Part shown: one piece after another, positions 26,288 through 33,465 of the stretch
Position numbering within the stretch: position 1 is the stretch's first letter
How the letters are laid out: every line of letters begins with the position of its first letter
Assembly: GCF_003474385.1 (NCBI RefSeq)
Contig: NZ_QUCY01000001.1
Coordinates: 197,240-261,239, forward strand
Length of the DNA: 64,000 nt
Reading direction: 5' to 3'
From: Senegalimassilia sp003474385
GTDB lineage: Bacteria; Actinomycetota; Coriobacteriia; Coriobacteriales; Eggerthellaceae
Made by a program: the position numbers and the translations under genes
The notes under the pieces: model-generated
Databases searched by the model: none
What the model was told of the DNA's origin: nothing
What the model saw: only the letters and a program-made list of their open reading frames with translations

Positions 26288-26539
26288 CTATTCCTCGCTT
26301 GCGGCGGGAGCCTTCTTGGCGGCCTTCACAGCCTTCGTCTTCGGCTCCTCCTCCACTTCCTCGTCCTCATCGAGGTCGATCTCAGGCTTACCCTGGTCGG
26401 AGGTCATGCCCTCGCGCAGGCTTTTAACGGACTTGCCGATGGCGCTGCCGAGCTTGGGAAGATTCTTCGGGCCGAAGATAAGCAGAACGACGACCAGGAT
26501 GATAAGCAGCTCGGGAACGCCCATGCCCAAAAACTTCAT
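26288..26539 (-). CDS. tatA: Twin-arginine translocase subunit TatA/E
   Basis: Pore-forming subunit of the Tat pathway for folded proteins. The 83-residue protein has an N-terminal membrane helix (PELLIILVVVLLIFG), the hinge FGPKNLPKLG, an amphipathic helix (GSAIGKSVKSLREG), and an acidic then Lys/Ala-rich tail. AAAGGAGGAG precedes the ATG at good spacing. It lies next to the decayed formate dehydrogenase operon, whose FdnG would be a Tat substrate. No tatC is in the window. Confidence 0.93.
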   Translation of the reverse strand: MKFLGMGVPELLIILVVVLLIFGPKNLPKLGSAIGKSVKSLREGMTSDQGKPEIDLDEDEEVEEEPKTKAVKAAKKAPAASEE

Positions 26540-27015
26540 TGATGACTCCTCCTTTTAGGATGTTGCAAAGCGGGATCGACGTTGCCCGCATCGCTTGTAA
26601 CGTGACAGGCGATCGCACCCGTCAGCTCGTTTCAACGAATCCGATAATGCCGTCAGAGAATGATCGCGTCTATCATGCAAACCCGTGATTTCGTACTCAA
26701 ACCTCCAATTAATACTGTCATGCAAATTGAGTATAGTTAGCGTTTTCCCTGATGAGTGGCTCTTGAAAGTCATATTAATTCAGTTTGGGCCAAAATCGCC
26801 AACCCTCGTATCAAATAAAAGGATCCCTAACCGACGTTCCCTAAACGAAGCCTAATAACGCGCGGCTTTTCCAAATCAGCAAGCAAATGCCCATGTCCCT
26901 TGACGAGAAAGATGCTTCGACTTCAGTTTTGGCCTGAATAGGATCTTGAAAGACAGGGGTTGCCGAAATCGAAATCAAGAACGGGAAAGTGCCTCGAACA
27001 GCTTTGCCCCAAAAC
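26540..27015. other. AT-richer intergenic region upstream of tatA
   Basis: No convincing gene. It contains two copies of the 12-mer CT(A/G)TCATGCAAA at 26670-26681 and 26715-26726, 45 bp apart, and a minus-strand TATACT at 26731-26736 that could be a -10 box for tatA. Base composition is lower in GC than the flanking genes, in keeping with regulatory or decayed sequence. Confidence 0.45.
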
Positions 27016-27046
27016 GCAAAAAGGCAGGGGACGAAACCCCTGCCTT
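27016..27046 (-). terminator. Intrinsic terminator after fdhE
   Basis: Minus strand: AAGGCAGGGG, 6-nt loop, CCCCTGCCTT followed by TTTG. It stands 32 bp beyond the fdhE stop and is well formed, suggesting the operon was functional recently. Confidence 0.85.
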
Positions 27047-27077
27047 AGAACGGACACCGGATGTTAAGCCTTAACGT

Positions 27078-27896
27078 CTAGTCCTGCTGCGCTTCCTGTG
27101 CTACAAGCTGACGGTATGCGATCAAGTCCAGCTTCGCCATGATCACGTCCTCGACCTCGTAGCTGAACGGATACAGCTGCGCCATGGGACCATCCTCTTG
27201 GTAAACGGTTCGCACATAGCCGCCGCACTCATCGCACGTGGCAATGAGGTGATCATCGTCGCCCTCGACGTTGAAGAAATGCAAATGGCCCTGATTCTGC
27301 GTGCCGCAGCGAACGCAACGCACGCGCTCGATATCCCAGACGCAACCGCACTGCGCACACCACAGCGCACGGCCGCGGCCCTTGGTCTTCGTGCCGGCTT
27401 GGCCGACGTGAGCAACGGAAGCCTCGCAACCGCACACCGGACAATGGACCGAATACGGCTGATCGGCGTCACCTGCGACGCGTGCGGCCTGCACCTCCTG
27501 GGCAATGGGCTCCAGCAGCGCACGGAGCGCCAGCGAAACAACGGCTGCACCCATACACGCAGCATCCTCGCCGAGCCCATCATCTTGCAAAAGGCCCGCG
27601 AACCCTTCCACGTATGCGGAAGAGTCGTTTCCGGCAAGCTTCATGTCCGACGCCGCCACCAAACGGTCCCAACGCACACCCGCAAGCGCATCGAGCGTTG
27701 CCTGGTCGAACTGCTCGAACACCGTCATGGCACCCGCCAAACGCTCAGCAGCATCTGCCAGCGCATCAGCCGGGATGCCGGCAGGGTACGCGCGCAGCAC
27801 CGGCTGCTCGGCATTCGAGCACTCCTTGAGCGCGCCCGCATCGGGAACCACATGCTCGACCTTACCGGCATGTTCCTTCTGCACCTCAGCCTGCAC
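27078..27896 (-). CDS. fdhE: Formate dehydrogenase accessory protein FdhE
   Basis: FdhE helps mature and export respiratory formate dehydrogenase. The 272-residue reading from GTG 27896 has the rubredoxin-like Cys pairs of the family in order: HCPVCGC, LWCAQCGC, RCVRCGT and TCDECGG (about residues 150-230). Its N-terminus is uncertain. The open frame continues upstream through sequence that, in another frame, encodes the start of FdnI, so the true beginning may have been lost with the deletion upstream. It is shorter than E. coli FdhE (309 residues, from memory). With no intact dehydrogenase here it may be an orphan, unless another copy exists elsewhere. Confidence 0.75.
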   Translation of the reverse strand: MQAEVQKEHAGKVEHVVPDAGALKECSNAEQPVLRAYPAGIPADALADAAERLAGAMTVFEQFDQATLDALAGVRWDRLVAASDMKLAGNDSSAYVEGFAGLLQDDGLGEDAACMGAAVVSLALRALLEPIAQEVQAARVAGDADQPYSVHCPVCGCEASVAHVGQAGTKTKGRGRALWCAQCGCVWDIERVRCVRCGTQNQGHLHFFNVEGDDDHLIATCDECGGYVRTVYQEDGPMAQLYPFSYEVEDVIMAKLDLIAYRQLVAQEAQQD

Positions 27897-28095
27897 ACCC
27901 CACAAGCTGCGGAACGAACACGAACAGGCCCGATATGGCAAGCAGGATGCACGCGATGACCGTGATGCCATGCGTCAGGCGCGCCTGCTTCGAATGACGG
28001 ACTATGTACTTCTCCTTGCCGGATGCCGCGCGCTCCTGGAGGAACGCCGCGTCCTTGGCGCGGGCTTCCGGGGAAACGTTAACGGAGTGGCTCAT
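27886..28095 (-). pseudogene. fdnI: Fragment of formate dehydrogenase gamma subunit (cytochrome b)
   Basis: Only 69 codons remain. MSHSVNVSPEAR leads to KYIVRHSKQARLTHGIT and the first membrane helix (VIACILLAISGLFVFVP), the FdnI N-terminus with its heme-helix start. The frame then stops at TGA 27886-27888 inside sequence that belongs to fdhE. Three or more membrane helices and heme ligands are missing. Its ATG overlaps the fdnH stop as TAATG, the normal operon spacing, so the 5' side is intact and the 3' side was deleted. Confidence 0.75.
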
Positions 28096-28499
28096 TATTT
28101 GTCCCCCTTCTTACCGATCGGAAGGTTCTCGGTGATGTGTTCCATCGCCGTCTTATCATCCTGCGGGTCGCCGTGCTGCACCACGTCGCCGGTGATGACC
28201 GACAATGTATCCTCGGTCTCGGGGTTGTACGCCAGCTTGTAGCGCTTGTAGCCGATGGCCAGGCCGAACATGGCTGCCAAACCGGCAACGGTCAGACCGG
28301 AGATAGCACCGGTGACCGGCTTCATGATCTGGGTGAGCTGGGCCGTGGCGGGCGCCTTCGGGTCCTGCACCTGGTCATGAGCATCGATGCCGTACTTGAG
28401 CACCTGGATGACATGCAAACCGCCCATCTCATGCTCGCCGTACAGGCAGGCATCGGGATAGCCGTTCTCATGCAGCCAGGCGACCTTCTCTTGCCCTTG
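28095..28499 (-). pseudogene. fdnH: C-terminal fragment of formate dehydrogenase iron-sulfur subunit
   Basis: About 130 codons: KVAWLHENGYPDACLYGE, GGLHVIQVLKYG, then the single C-terminal membrane helix (GLTVAGLAAMFGLAIGY), all typical of the FdnH end. The four ferredoxin-like cluster motifs that should come first are absent. It is joined directly to fdnG sequence and is out of frame with it by one base; one extra G in the GGG at the junction would restore the frame. Confidence 0.75.
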
Positions 28500-29051
28500 G
28501 CGATCATCAGGTATTCCTCCTCGGAGTTTTCCTGGGAACCGCCCAGGCTTGCGATGGCCGGGGTGTAGTTCACCGTCAGGCCGTTGTCGTTCTTCTCGAT
28601 GAACGAGGCATCGCGCGTGTCCTTGACCTTGCGGGCGATCTCGGCGATGGCGTCCTCCCAAGAGATATCCTCCCAGTCGCTTGCGCCGGGACGGCGCACC
28701 AGCGGGCGCGTCGAACGCTTCGGGTTCTTGATAACTTCGCGCGTCTCGGGGTCGACAACGTTGCGCAGCTGGAACATGGTAGCGCCCTTCGGGCACAGGC
28801 CACCCTCGTTGATGGGATGGTCGGGGTCGCCTTCCAGGTTGACCAGCTCGCCGTCGCGCACCGACAGCAAAGAACCGCAACCACCTGCGCAATAGCAGCA
28901 GATGTTGGTGTACTCTTCGGTGTTCACCAGCTTCCAGTCTTGCTTGGACTCAGACGCGAACGCCTGGGTCTGCGAGGAAAGCTCGAACGCCATCGTGGTT
29001 GCCAGCGCAGCGCCGGTTGCTTTGAAAAAGCCCCCTGCGTGACAGGTTCAT
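28500..29051 (-). pseudogene. fdnG: N-terminal fragment of molybdopterin formate dehydrogenase, with frameshifted Tat signal
   Basis: Begins at ATG 29051 (AAAGGAG upstream) with MNLSRRG, then the frame breaks. Removing one G from the GGGGG run at about 29033 restores SRRGFFKATGAALATTM, a textbook Tat signal peptide. The [4Fe-4S] motif TNICCYCAGGCG, the KGATMFQLR segment, RPGASDWEDISWEDA, and SLGGSQENSEEEYLM follow. FdnG normally continues for some 800 more residues, with the Mo-ligand Sec/Cys soon after this point. Here it changes to fdnH sequence near 28495. Catalytic site lost. Confidence 0.8.
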
Positions 29052-29240
29052 GCCCCTCACTCCTTTCCTACTCGTCTTGCACTCGTCTAAAAACCGATGC
29101 GAAACCGCCCACCGTGCCCTCTTGCCGATTGGAGGCTGCGGGGAGAAGGCGCCGAGGCGGCGCATCGCGTATCCGTATCGTGCGTCTACGGATACTCATT
29201 CATGCTAATGAATAATTTGATACGAAACTGACACCATTCC
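29052..29240. promoter_or_regulatory. 5' region of the formate dehydrogenase locus
   Basis: Holds the fdnG ribosome site (AAAGGAGTGAGGGG, about 29054-29067) and GC-rich leader to about 29190, then AT-rich sequence (TGCTAATGAATAATTTGATA) where a promoter is likely. No gene seen. Confidence 0.4.
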
Positions 29241-29241
29241 G

Positions 29242-29270
29242 CCAAATGGTGCACAAATGCACCCATTTGG
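29242..29270. repeat. Inverted repeat upstream of the fdn locus
   Basis: CCAAATGGTGCA, CAAA, TGCACCCATTTGG: arms of 12 and 13 bp that pair apart from one bulged base. Position about 190 bp upstream of the fdnG ATG fits an operator for a regulator of anaerobic respiration. Confidence 0.55.
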
Positions 29271-29889
29271 AACAAATCACCCCAAAGGGGTTGCGATATA
29301 TTGGACTATTCCGCGTGTTTGTCTATTTTTCCCTATGCAAACATTTGCAATTACTTGGCTATTCCTAAAGCAGTAATCGGGTTATAGATTGAGAATTGGA
29401 CAGTCTTTAAGATGTGTTTACCTGTTTTACGATCCACTCGGGTCGCTTTTGCAGCGGTTCAAAGAGATATCGGACTGTAAACGCATCATCATTGGACGAA
29501 ATACCTGCATCGTGGCGTTCCAAAACTGCATAATCTGAGTCGAGAATGCGTTTGATGGCATACGGGAGGAAAGGAAAAAAACGCAAGGAAGAGGTCCATG
29601 ATCGCAGTTGACGCAACACCTTCAGCGGCACGATACATCACTTGAGCAATACTGAAAACTTACCTGCTAGGCCCGAGGCAGCAACAGTGCGGGATTCGAT
29701 GGGCTGTTAAGGTTAATACCGCCAATCAGTCCGGAATGTTAAAGATAACACAACGAAGCGACACGACGGATTCTAGCCACAACACTGTCAGTTAGCGAGA
29801 AGCGCAAAGCGAGACAGCGGCGAATGATGCCGGAGCACGAAAAACGACGCTCAACGAAGAAGACGACGCAGAAGCAGAGATTCCGACTG
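29271..29889. other. Intergenic region without a supportable gene
   Basis: Lower in GC than the flanks. One minus-strand open frame (29407-29631, 74 codons) has no recognisable family and no ribosome site. The rest has no hairpin with a T tract and no promoter I can support. It may be decayed sequence, in keeping with the damaged operon beside it. Confidence 0.4.
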
Positions 29890-31008
29890 CTACAGGCTTT
29901 CGATAACCTTTGCGGACACAACATTGCTCGGAGACACCAGAATGGCCCCGACGCTATCCATGTGAGGCGCGTTCACGAAAAAGGACCCGTTGGAGTTGCC
30001 GCCCATCGTGGACACTTCCTCATCCTGCAGCGTGATCACGATGTCGGCGCCCTGGAGGTTGCGCACATAGGTGCGAACCGAAGAGATGCATACGACAAGA
30101 TCGACCTTGCAATCGCGGAAGTATTTGACACGCGCTTCGGCAGCCTTTTCGGAAAGCGGAACATCAACGTAGAACACGCCGATGCGCTTCGAGCCGCGCT
30201 TGAGGATAACGCCATCGCTGTATTCGGACGGGTCGGCTGTATCGAGCACCAGCACCGTGGCGCCCTTCTCCTCATAGTTGGTCTGAACCTCCTCAGGCGA
30301 GACCGGCTGGCTCTTGGCAACATCCATGCCGCCGCGGACGGTAGCGGCTTTCAGCACCGTCGCGTTATCGGAAGTTCGATCAGATTCGCCATCGTCCCGT
30401 TCGCCGGTATCGGGGACAGGCGCCGCAACGCTGCCGACATCGGACGTCAAGCCGGACGCCTCATCATTATGCGTTTGACCAGCAAGGCCATCGGAAGACT
30501 TCGTCTGCCCCAAAGCGCCCTTCGAAGAGCTTGATGTATTCGAGCCGTTGCTAGAACCCGTACTCGATGAAGCACCGTTCACAGATGCATTCTCGTCTGC
30601 AGACGATGAAGCTGCGCTGCCACCGGAGGAGGACGCCGATGCAGCCGTATCAGAAGAGGTGGACGACGCAGCCGTATCCGGGCAAGCGGAGGAAGCGGAG
30701 CCGCTCCCAGATCCCGAAACACCCTCGTCGACCTTTTCGGCCGCGTCCGCAGAGCCCACTCCCTCTTCGAGCTGCGCATCGAAGCCGTTTTGGGAATCAA
30801 GCGTCCTCGCATCCGCCTGCACGGGAAGCGTGCCTGCGTACACGATGGAGGTGTACCCTTCCATCTGACCCACCTTTTCATCGATGGAGGATGCGGCTAC
30901 GTTCCATGAATGCCCTGCAACCATATACCAGGCGATCCCGAACGTGCTGAGCACGATCAGGATGAGGAATACGCCGAGCGCTTGTTTTTCACGAGTTCCG
31001 TTAGACAT
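29890..31008 (-). CDS. Membrane-anchored Ser-rich protein with degenerate phosphoesterase-like domain
   Basis: Of unknown function, 372 residues. One membrane anchor at about 10-31 (ALGVFLILIVLSTFGIAWYM) puts the rest outside. Residues about 95-165 are a low-complexity Ser/Ala/Gly/Thr linker of the kind that spans cell wall. The C-terminal domain (about 235-372: VLVLDTADPSEYS, KVDLVVCISSVRTYV, GADIVITLQDEE, FFVNAPHMDSVGAI) follows the strand order of 5'-nucleotidase/metallophosphoesterase domains, but the metal-binding Asp/His/Asn residues are missing. That comparison is inference. The ATG at 31008 has no ribosome site and lies 7 nt after TATACT, so a leaderless message is likely. Confidence 0.7.
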   Translation of the reverse strand: MSNGTREKQALGVFLILIVLSTFGIAWYMVAGHSWNVAASSIDEKVGQMEGYTSIVYAGTLPVQADARTLDSQNGFDAQLEEGVGSADAAEKVDEGVSGSGSGSASSACPDTAASSTSSDTAASASSSGGSAASSSADENASVNGASSSTGSSNGSNTSSSSKGALGQTKSSDGLAGQTHNDEASGLTSDVGSVAAPVPDTGERDDGESDRTSDNATVLKAATVRGGMDVAKSQPVSPEEVQTNYEEKGATVLVLDTADPSEYSDGVILKRGSKRIGVFYVDVPLSEKAAEARVKYFRDCKVDLVVCISSVRTYVRNLQGADIVITLQDEEVSTMGGNSNGSFFVNAPHMDSVGAILVSPSNVVSAKVIESL

Positions 31009-31021
31009 AGGTTCAAGTATA
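31009..31021 (-). promoter_or_regulatory. -10 box of a leaderless gene
   Basis: TATACT (31016-31021), 7 nt, ATG at 31008 on the minus strand. No Shine-Dalgarno in between; -35 not obvious. Confidence 0.5.
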
Positions 31022-31086
31022 GTGAATGCCCCGCAAACCGCCTGTACCCCGCGGGCACACGCGCAGAGTTTACAGAAAAGGCTGCG

Positions 31087-31620
31087 TTAGAGTAACTTCT
31101 CGAACGCGACGCGGTCAGTGGAAGCACCTTCCGCATGGCTGATATGCACGATACCGCAACGGCTGAAGCCGCATCGCTCTATGAGTTTGAGCATGGGAAT
31201 GTTACCAGGATGCGTTTCAATGCGCAGACTCTCGCACCCGTGTTGGCGGGCAACCGGCTCAGCGGATTGCAGCAGATTGCGGCCAAGGCCCTTCCCGCCA
31301 TGACCTTGCGCGACCGCAACACGATGCAGAACGGCATATCGCGGGTCGCGCGAGTCTGACGCCGTCAACCATGCGCCCTCGATGGAATCGTAAACCGGTT
31401 CGCCGGTGAAGCCGATGACGGTGGTGGCGACTACTTCGCCGTCTTCCTCAAGCACATAGGAGTGACCGGCTTCGATATCATCTCGCACGATTTGCTGCGT
31501 AGGATAAGCACCCTGCCATTGATCGATGCCAAGATGACCTAGCGCGGCCTTGCCATCCATGAGCACGGCCCAGATGCCATCGAAGTCGCCATGGTCGGCA
31601 ATGCGGAACTGCAATGTCAT
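31087..31620 (-). CDS. GNAT-family N-acetyltransferase
   Basis: The 177-residue protein has the GNAT fold: acetyl-CoA loop AVAQGHGGKGLGRNLLQ near residue 105 (R/Q-x-x-G-x-G pattern as GGKGLG) and the late IETHPGNIPMLKLIERCGF segment. Segments such as HLGIDQWQGAYPT and VLEEDGEVVATTVIGF mark the branch that includes small-molecule acetylators. Start ATG 31620 follows GAGG at 6 nt. It resembles the GNAT half of the upstream transporter fusion, so the two are probably paralogues. Substrate unknown. Confidence 0.85.
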   Translation of the reverse strand: MTLQFRIADHGDFDGIWAVLMDGKAALGHLGIDQWQGAYPTQQIVRDDIEAGHSYVLEEDGEVVATTVIGFTGEPVYDSIEGAWLTASDSRDPRYAVLHRVAVAQGHGGKGLGRNLLQSAEPVARQHGCESLRIETHPGNIPMLKLIERCGFSRCGIVHISHAEGASTDRVAFEKLL

Positions 31621-31795
31621 GGTTAACCTCACTTCCAGCCGTCGATGCGGCTCTGCCCTTTCCTGCATAGATGATGCGAACACCCTCAGCCATGGTAAAC
31701 GTCTGCAAGTAGTTGGCAACCCAGAATCCACAACGGAACCCGTGTCGCCAACAAAACAGCGGCTACGTAACAGCGCCCAGCGCCGTCATGCCGCC

Positions 31796-33331
31796 CTATC
31801 TCAAGCGCAGCTCATACGCGGAACGCGGCTTTTCCCGCCCGAACGCATCGCGCACCTGGATGGTCCCGCAAAACTTGAAGCCGCGTGTTTCAAGCAGCCA
31901 ACGCATCGGTTCGTTCTCCGGGTAGATATCGGCACGCACGCTGACGCGACCACCCTCACGGGCGATACGGCAGGCGCTGTCGACGATGAACGACCCGACG
32001 CCGCGTCTGCGGACCGGCTTGTCGACGACTACCCAATGCAGCTCGGCGTACTGTTGCGGAGATGCACCGGTGTCGGTGACCCATTCGCCCTTGATGCCGC
32101 GCTCGTAATTCTTATCCGCCGCGAAGGACACGGCGAACACGGCGATCATCTGGCCTTGGGCATTCTCCACCACATACGTGGAACCGTCTTTGACGCTGCG
32201 GGTCAAACGCCGCGAGGACGGGTACTTCTTGTACTTGCCCTCATCGATGCCCAATTCGGCAAAGGCACGATGCCCCTCGTCGAGCAACGCCTTCACGCGT
32301 TCGATATCGGCCATGGTTGCAGGTCGGCTATTGTAATACCCGAGCACCGACGCACGACCGGCGAAGACCGGCGGATCTTGCGGAAGCGACGCCGTCTCCA
32401 CGCCCGCAAGCTCGGCATCCGACCCCTCGCCTTCCCGCTTGGGCTCGAGCTCGGTGACCATGACGATCATGACGAGGATGCACGCGCATCCCGCCACATC
32501 CCAAGTGCTCACCGAGCTATGCAGCCACAGCACGGAGAGAACCATGGCCGAGACCGGCTCGGCAGCGCACAGAAGCCCGGCTTTCACAGGTCCGCAGTCA
32601 TTGATTCCCTGCAGATACAGCATATAAGCCGCGCAGGTGCCGACGACGATGACCGCCGCAAGGATAAGGAGGAACCCGGGCGTGAGCTCGACGGGGACGA
32701 CCCAAGGCTGCACAACGGGCGCGAGAACCGCTCCTCCGAACAACATGGCGAACCCCGTGACCATCATCGAGCCCCATTTGGCAAGCACCTTAACCGGCAT
32801 CAGCGTATACAAGGCCAACGCGACAGCCGACACCATGCCCCAGAAGCATCCCTGCTGGGACAGCGCCAATCGGGAAAGATCGCCTTGCGTGGCGATCAAA
32901 ACGAGCCCCGCCATGGCGAACACGAGCCCCAGCACCTCGCGGGGATTGGGAAGACGGCGTTTGCGGAAGCACGTCCACAGCATGATGAGCACCAAACCCA
33001 GCTGCTCGATGGTGGTGCCCACGCCAGCGCTCGTATGATGGATGACGCTAAAATAGCTTACCTGGCATAGCGCGATTCCGAAAATGGAGAACGCCGCGAT
33101 GCTTATCATGGAACGCCAATCACGGAAGAGCGCCCCCACCGACCGCCAGTCCTTCACGAACACGACGCCGAGGAAGAATACCGCGGAGATGAGCATGCGC
33201 ACGCACGTGATCCAATAAGCCGGCGCGCCGTAATCGCCCATGAGCAGCTGGGCGCACGTGCCGGAAAAGCCCCAGCAAACGGAACCAGCCAATGCGCAGA
33301 CGATACCGCGCATCATATGCCCGCCCCGCAA
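31796..33331 (-). CDS. EamA/DMT transporter fused to a GNAT acetyltransferase
   Basis: A 511-residue fusion. Residues about 5-300 are a ten-helix EamA drug/metabolite transporter with two repeats (GIVCALAGSVCWGFSG at the start of the first, GCFWGMVSAVALALYTLM at the second). After an acidic linker (KREGEGSDAELAG), residues about 330-511 are a complete GNAT domain: RPATMADIERVKALL, VVDKPVRRRGVGSFIVD (acetyl-CoA loop) and YPENEPMRWLLETRGF. Start: TTG at 33331, 5 nt after AAGGAG; ATG at 33316 is the alternative. There is no stop or frameshift between halves. A cytoplasmic acetylation step joined to transport is inferred. Confidence 0.8.
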   Translation of the reverse strand: MRGGHMMRGIVCALAGSVCWGFSGTCAQLLMGDYGAPAYWITCVRMLISAVFFLGVVFVKDWRSVGALFRDWRSMISIAAFSIFGIALCQVSYFSVIHHTSAGVGTTIEQLGLVLIMLWTCFRKRRLPNPREVLGLVFAMAGLVLIATQGDLSRLALSQQGCFWGMVSAVALALYTLMPVKVLAKWGSMMVTGFAMLFGGAVLAPVVQPWVVPVELTPGFLLILAAVIVVGTCAAYMLYLQGINDCGPVKAGLLCAAEPVSAMVLSVLWLHSSVSTWDVAGCACILVMIVMVTELEPKREGEGSDAELAGVETASLPQDPPVFAGRASVLGYYNSRPATMADIERVKALLDEGHRAFAELGIDEGKYKKYPSSRRLTRSVKDGSTYVVENAQGQMIAVFAVSFAADKNYERGIKGEWVTDTGASPQQYAELHWVVVDKPVRRRGVGSFIVDSACRIAREGGRVSVRADIYPENEPMRWLLETRGFKFCGTIQVRDAFGREKPRSAYELRLR

Positions 33332-33373
33332 AGCCGCTCCTTGATGCACCCCTATAACTCCTTCCCGAATAAG

Positions 33374-33401
33374 AAACCCGCCTCTTGCGCGGAGACGGGT
33401 T
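33374..33401 (-). terminator. Second terminator after uvrA
   Basis: Minus strand: AAACCCGtCTC, loop, GAGgCGGGTTT then CTTATT. Lies upstream of the EamA-GNAT gene, so it isolates that gene from uvrA. Confidence 0.65.
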
Positions 33402-33414
33402 TTGCTTCTTTAGC

Positions 33415-33446
33415 GTCAAAGACGCCCACCGAAATCGGCAGGCGTC
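33415..33446 (-). terminator. First terminator after uvrA
   Basis: Minus strand: GACGCCTGCCGA, TTT, CGGTGGGCGTC followed by TTTGA, 20 bp beyond the uvrA stop. Confidence 0.7.
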
Positions 33447-33465
33447 GTAATGTAACAAGACTATT

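Noticed and set aside
26555..26773. 72-codon minus-strand open frame upstream of tatA
   Set aside because: It overlaps the tatA leader and the repeats, and shows no conserved motif.
29407..29631. 74-codon minus-strand open frame
   Set aside because: No ribosome site, no family resemblance, low-GC region beside decayed genes.
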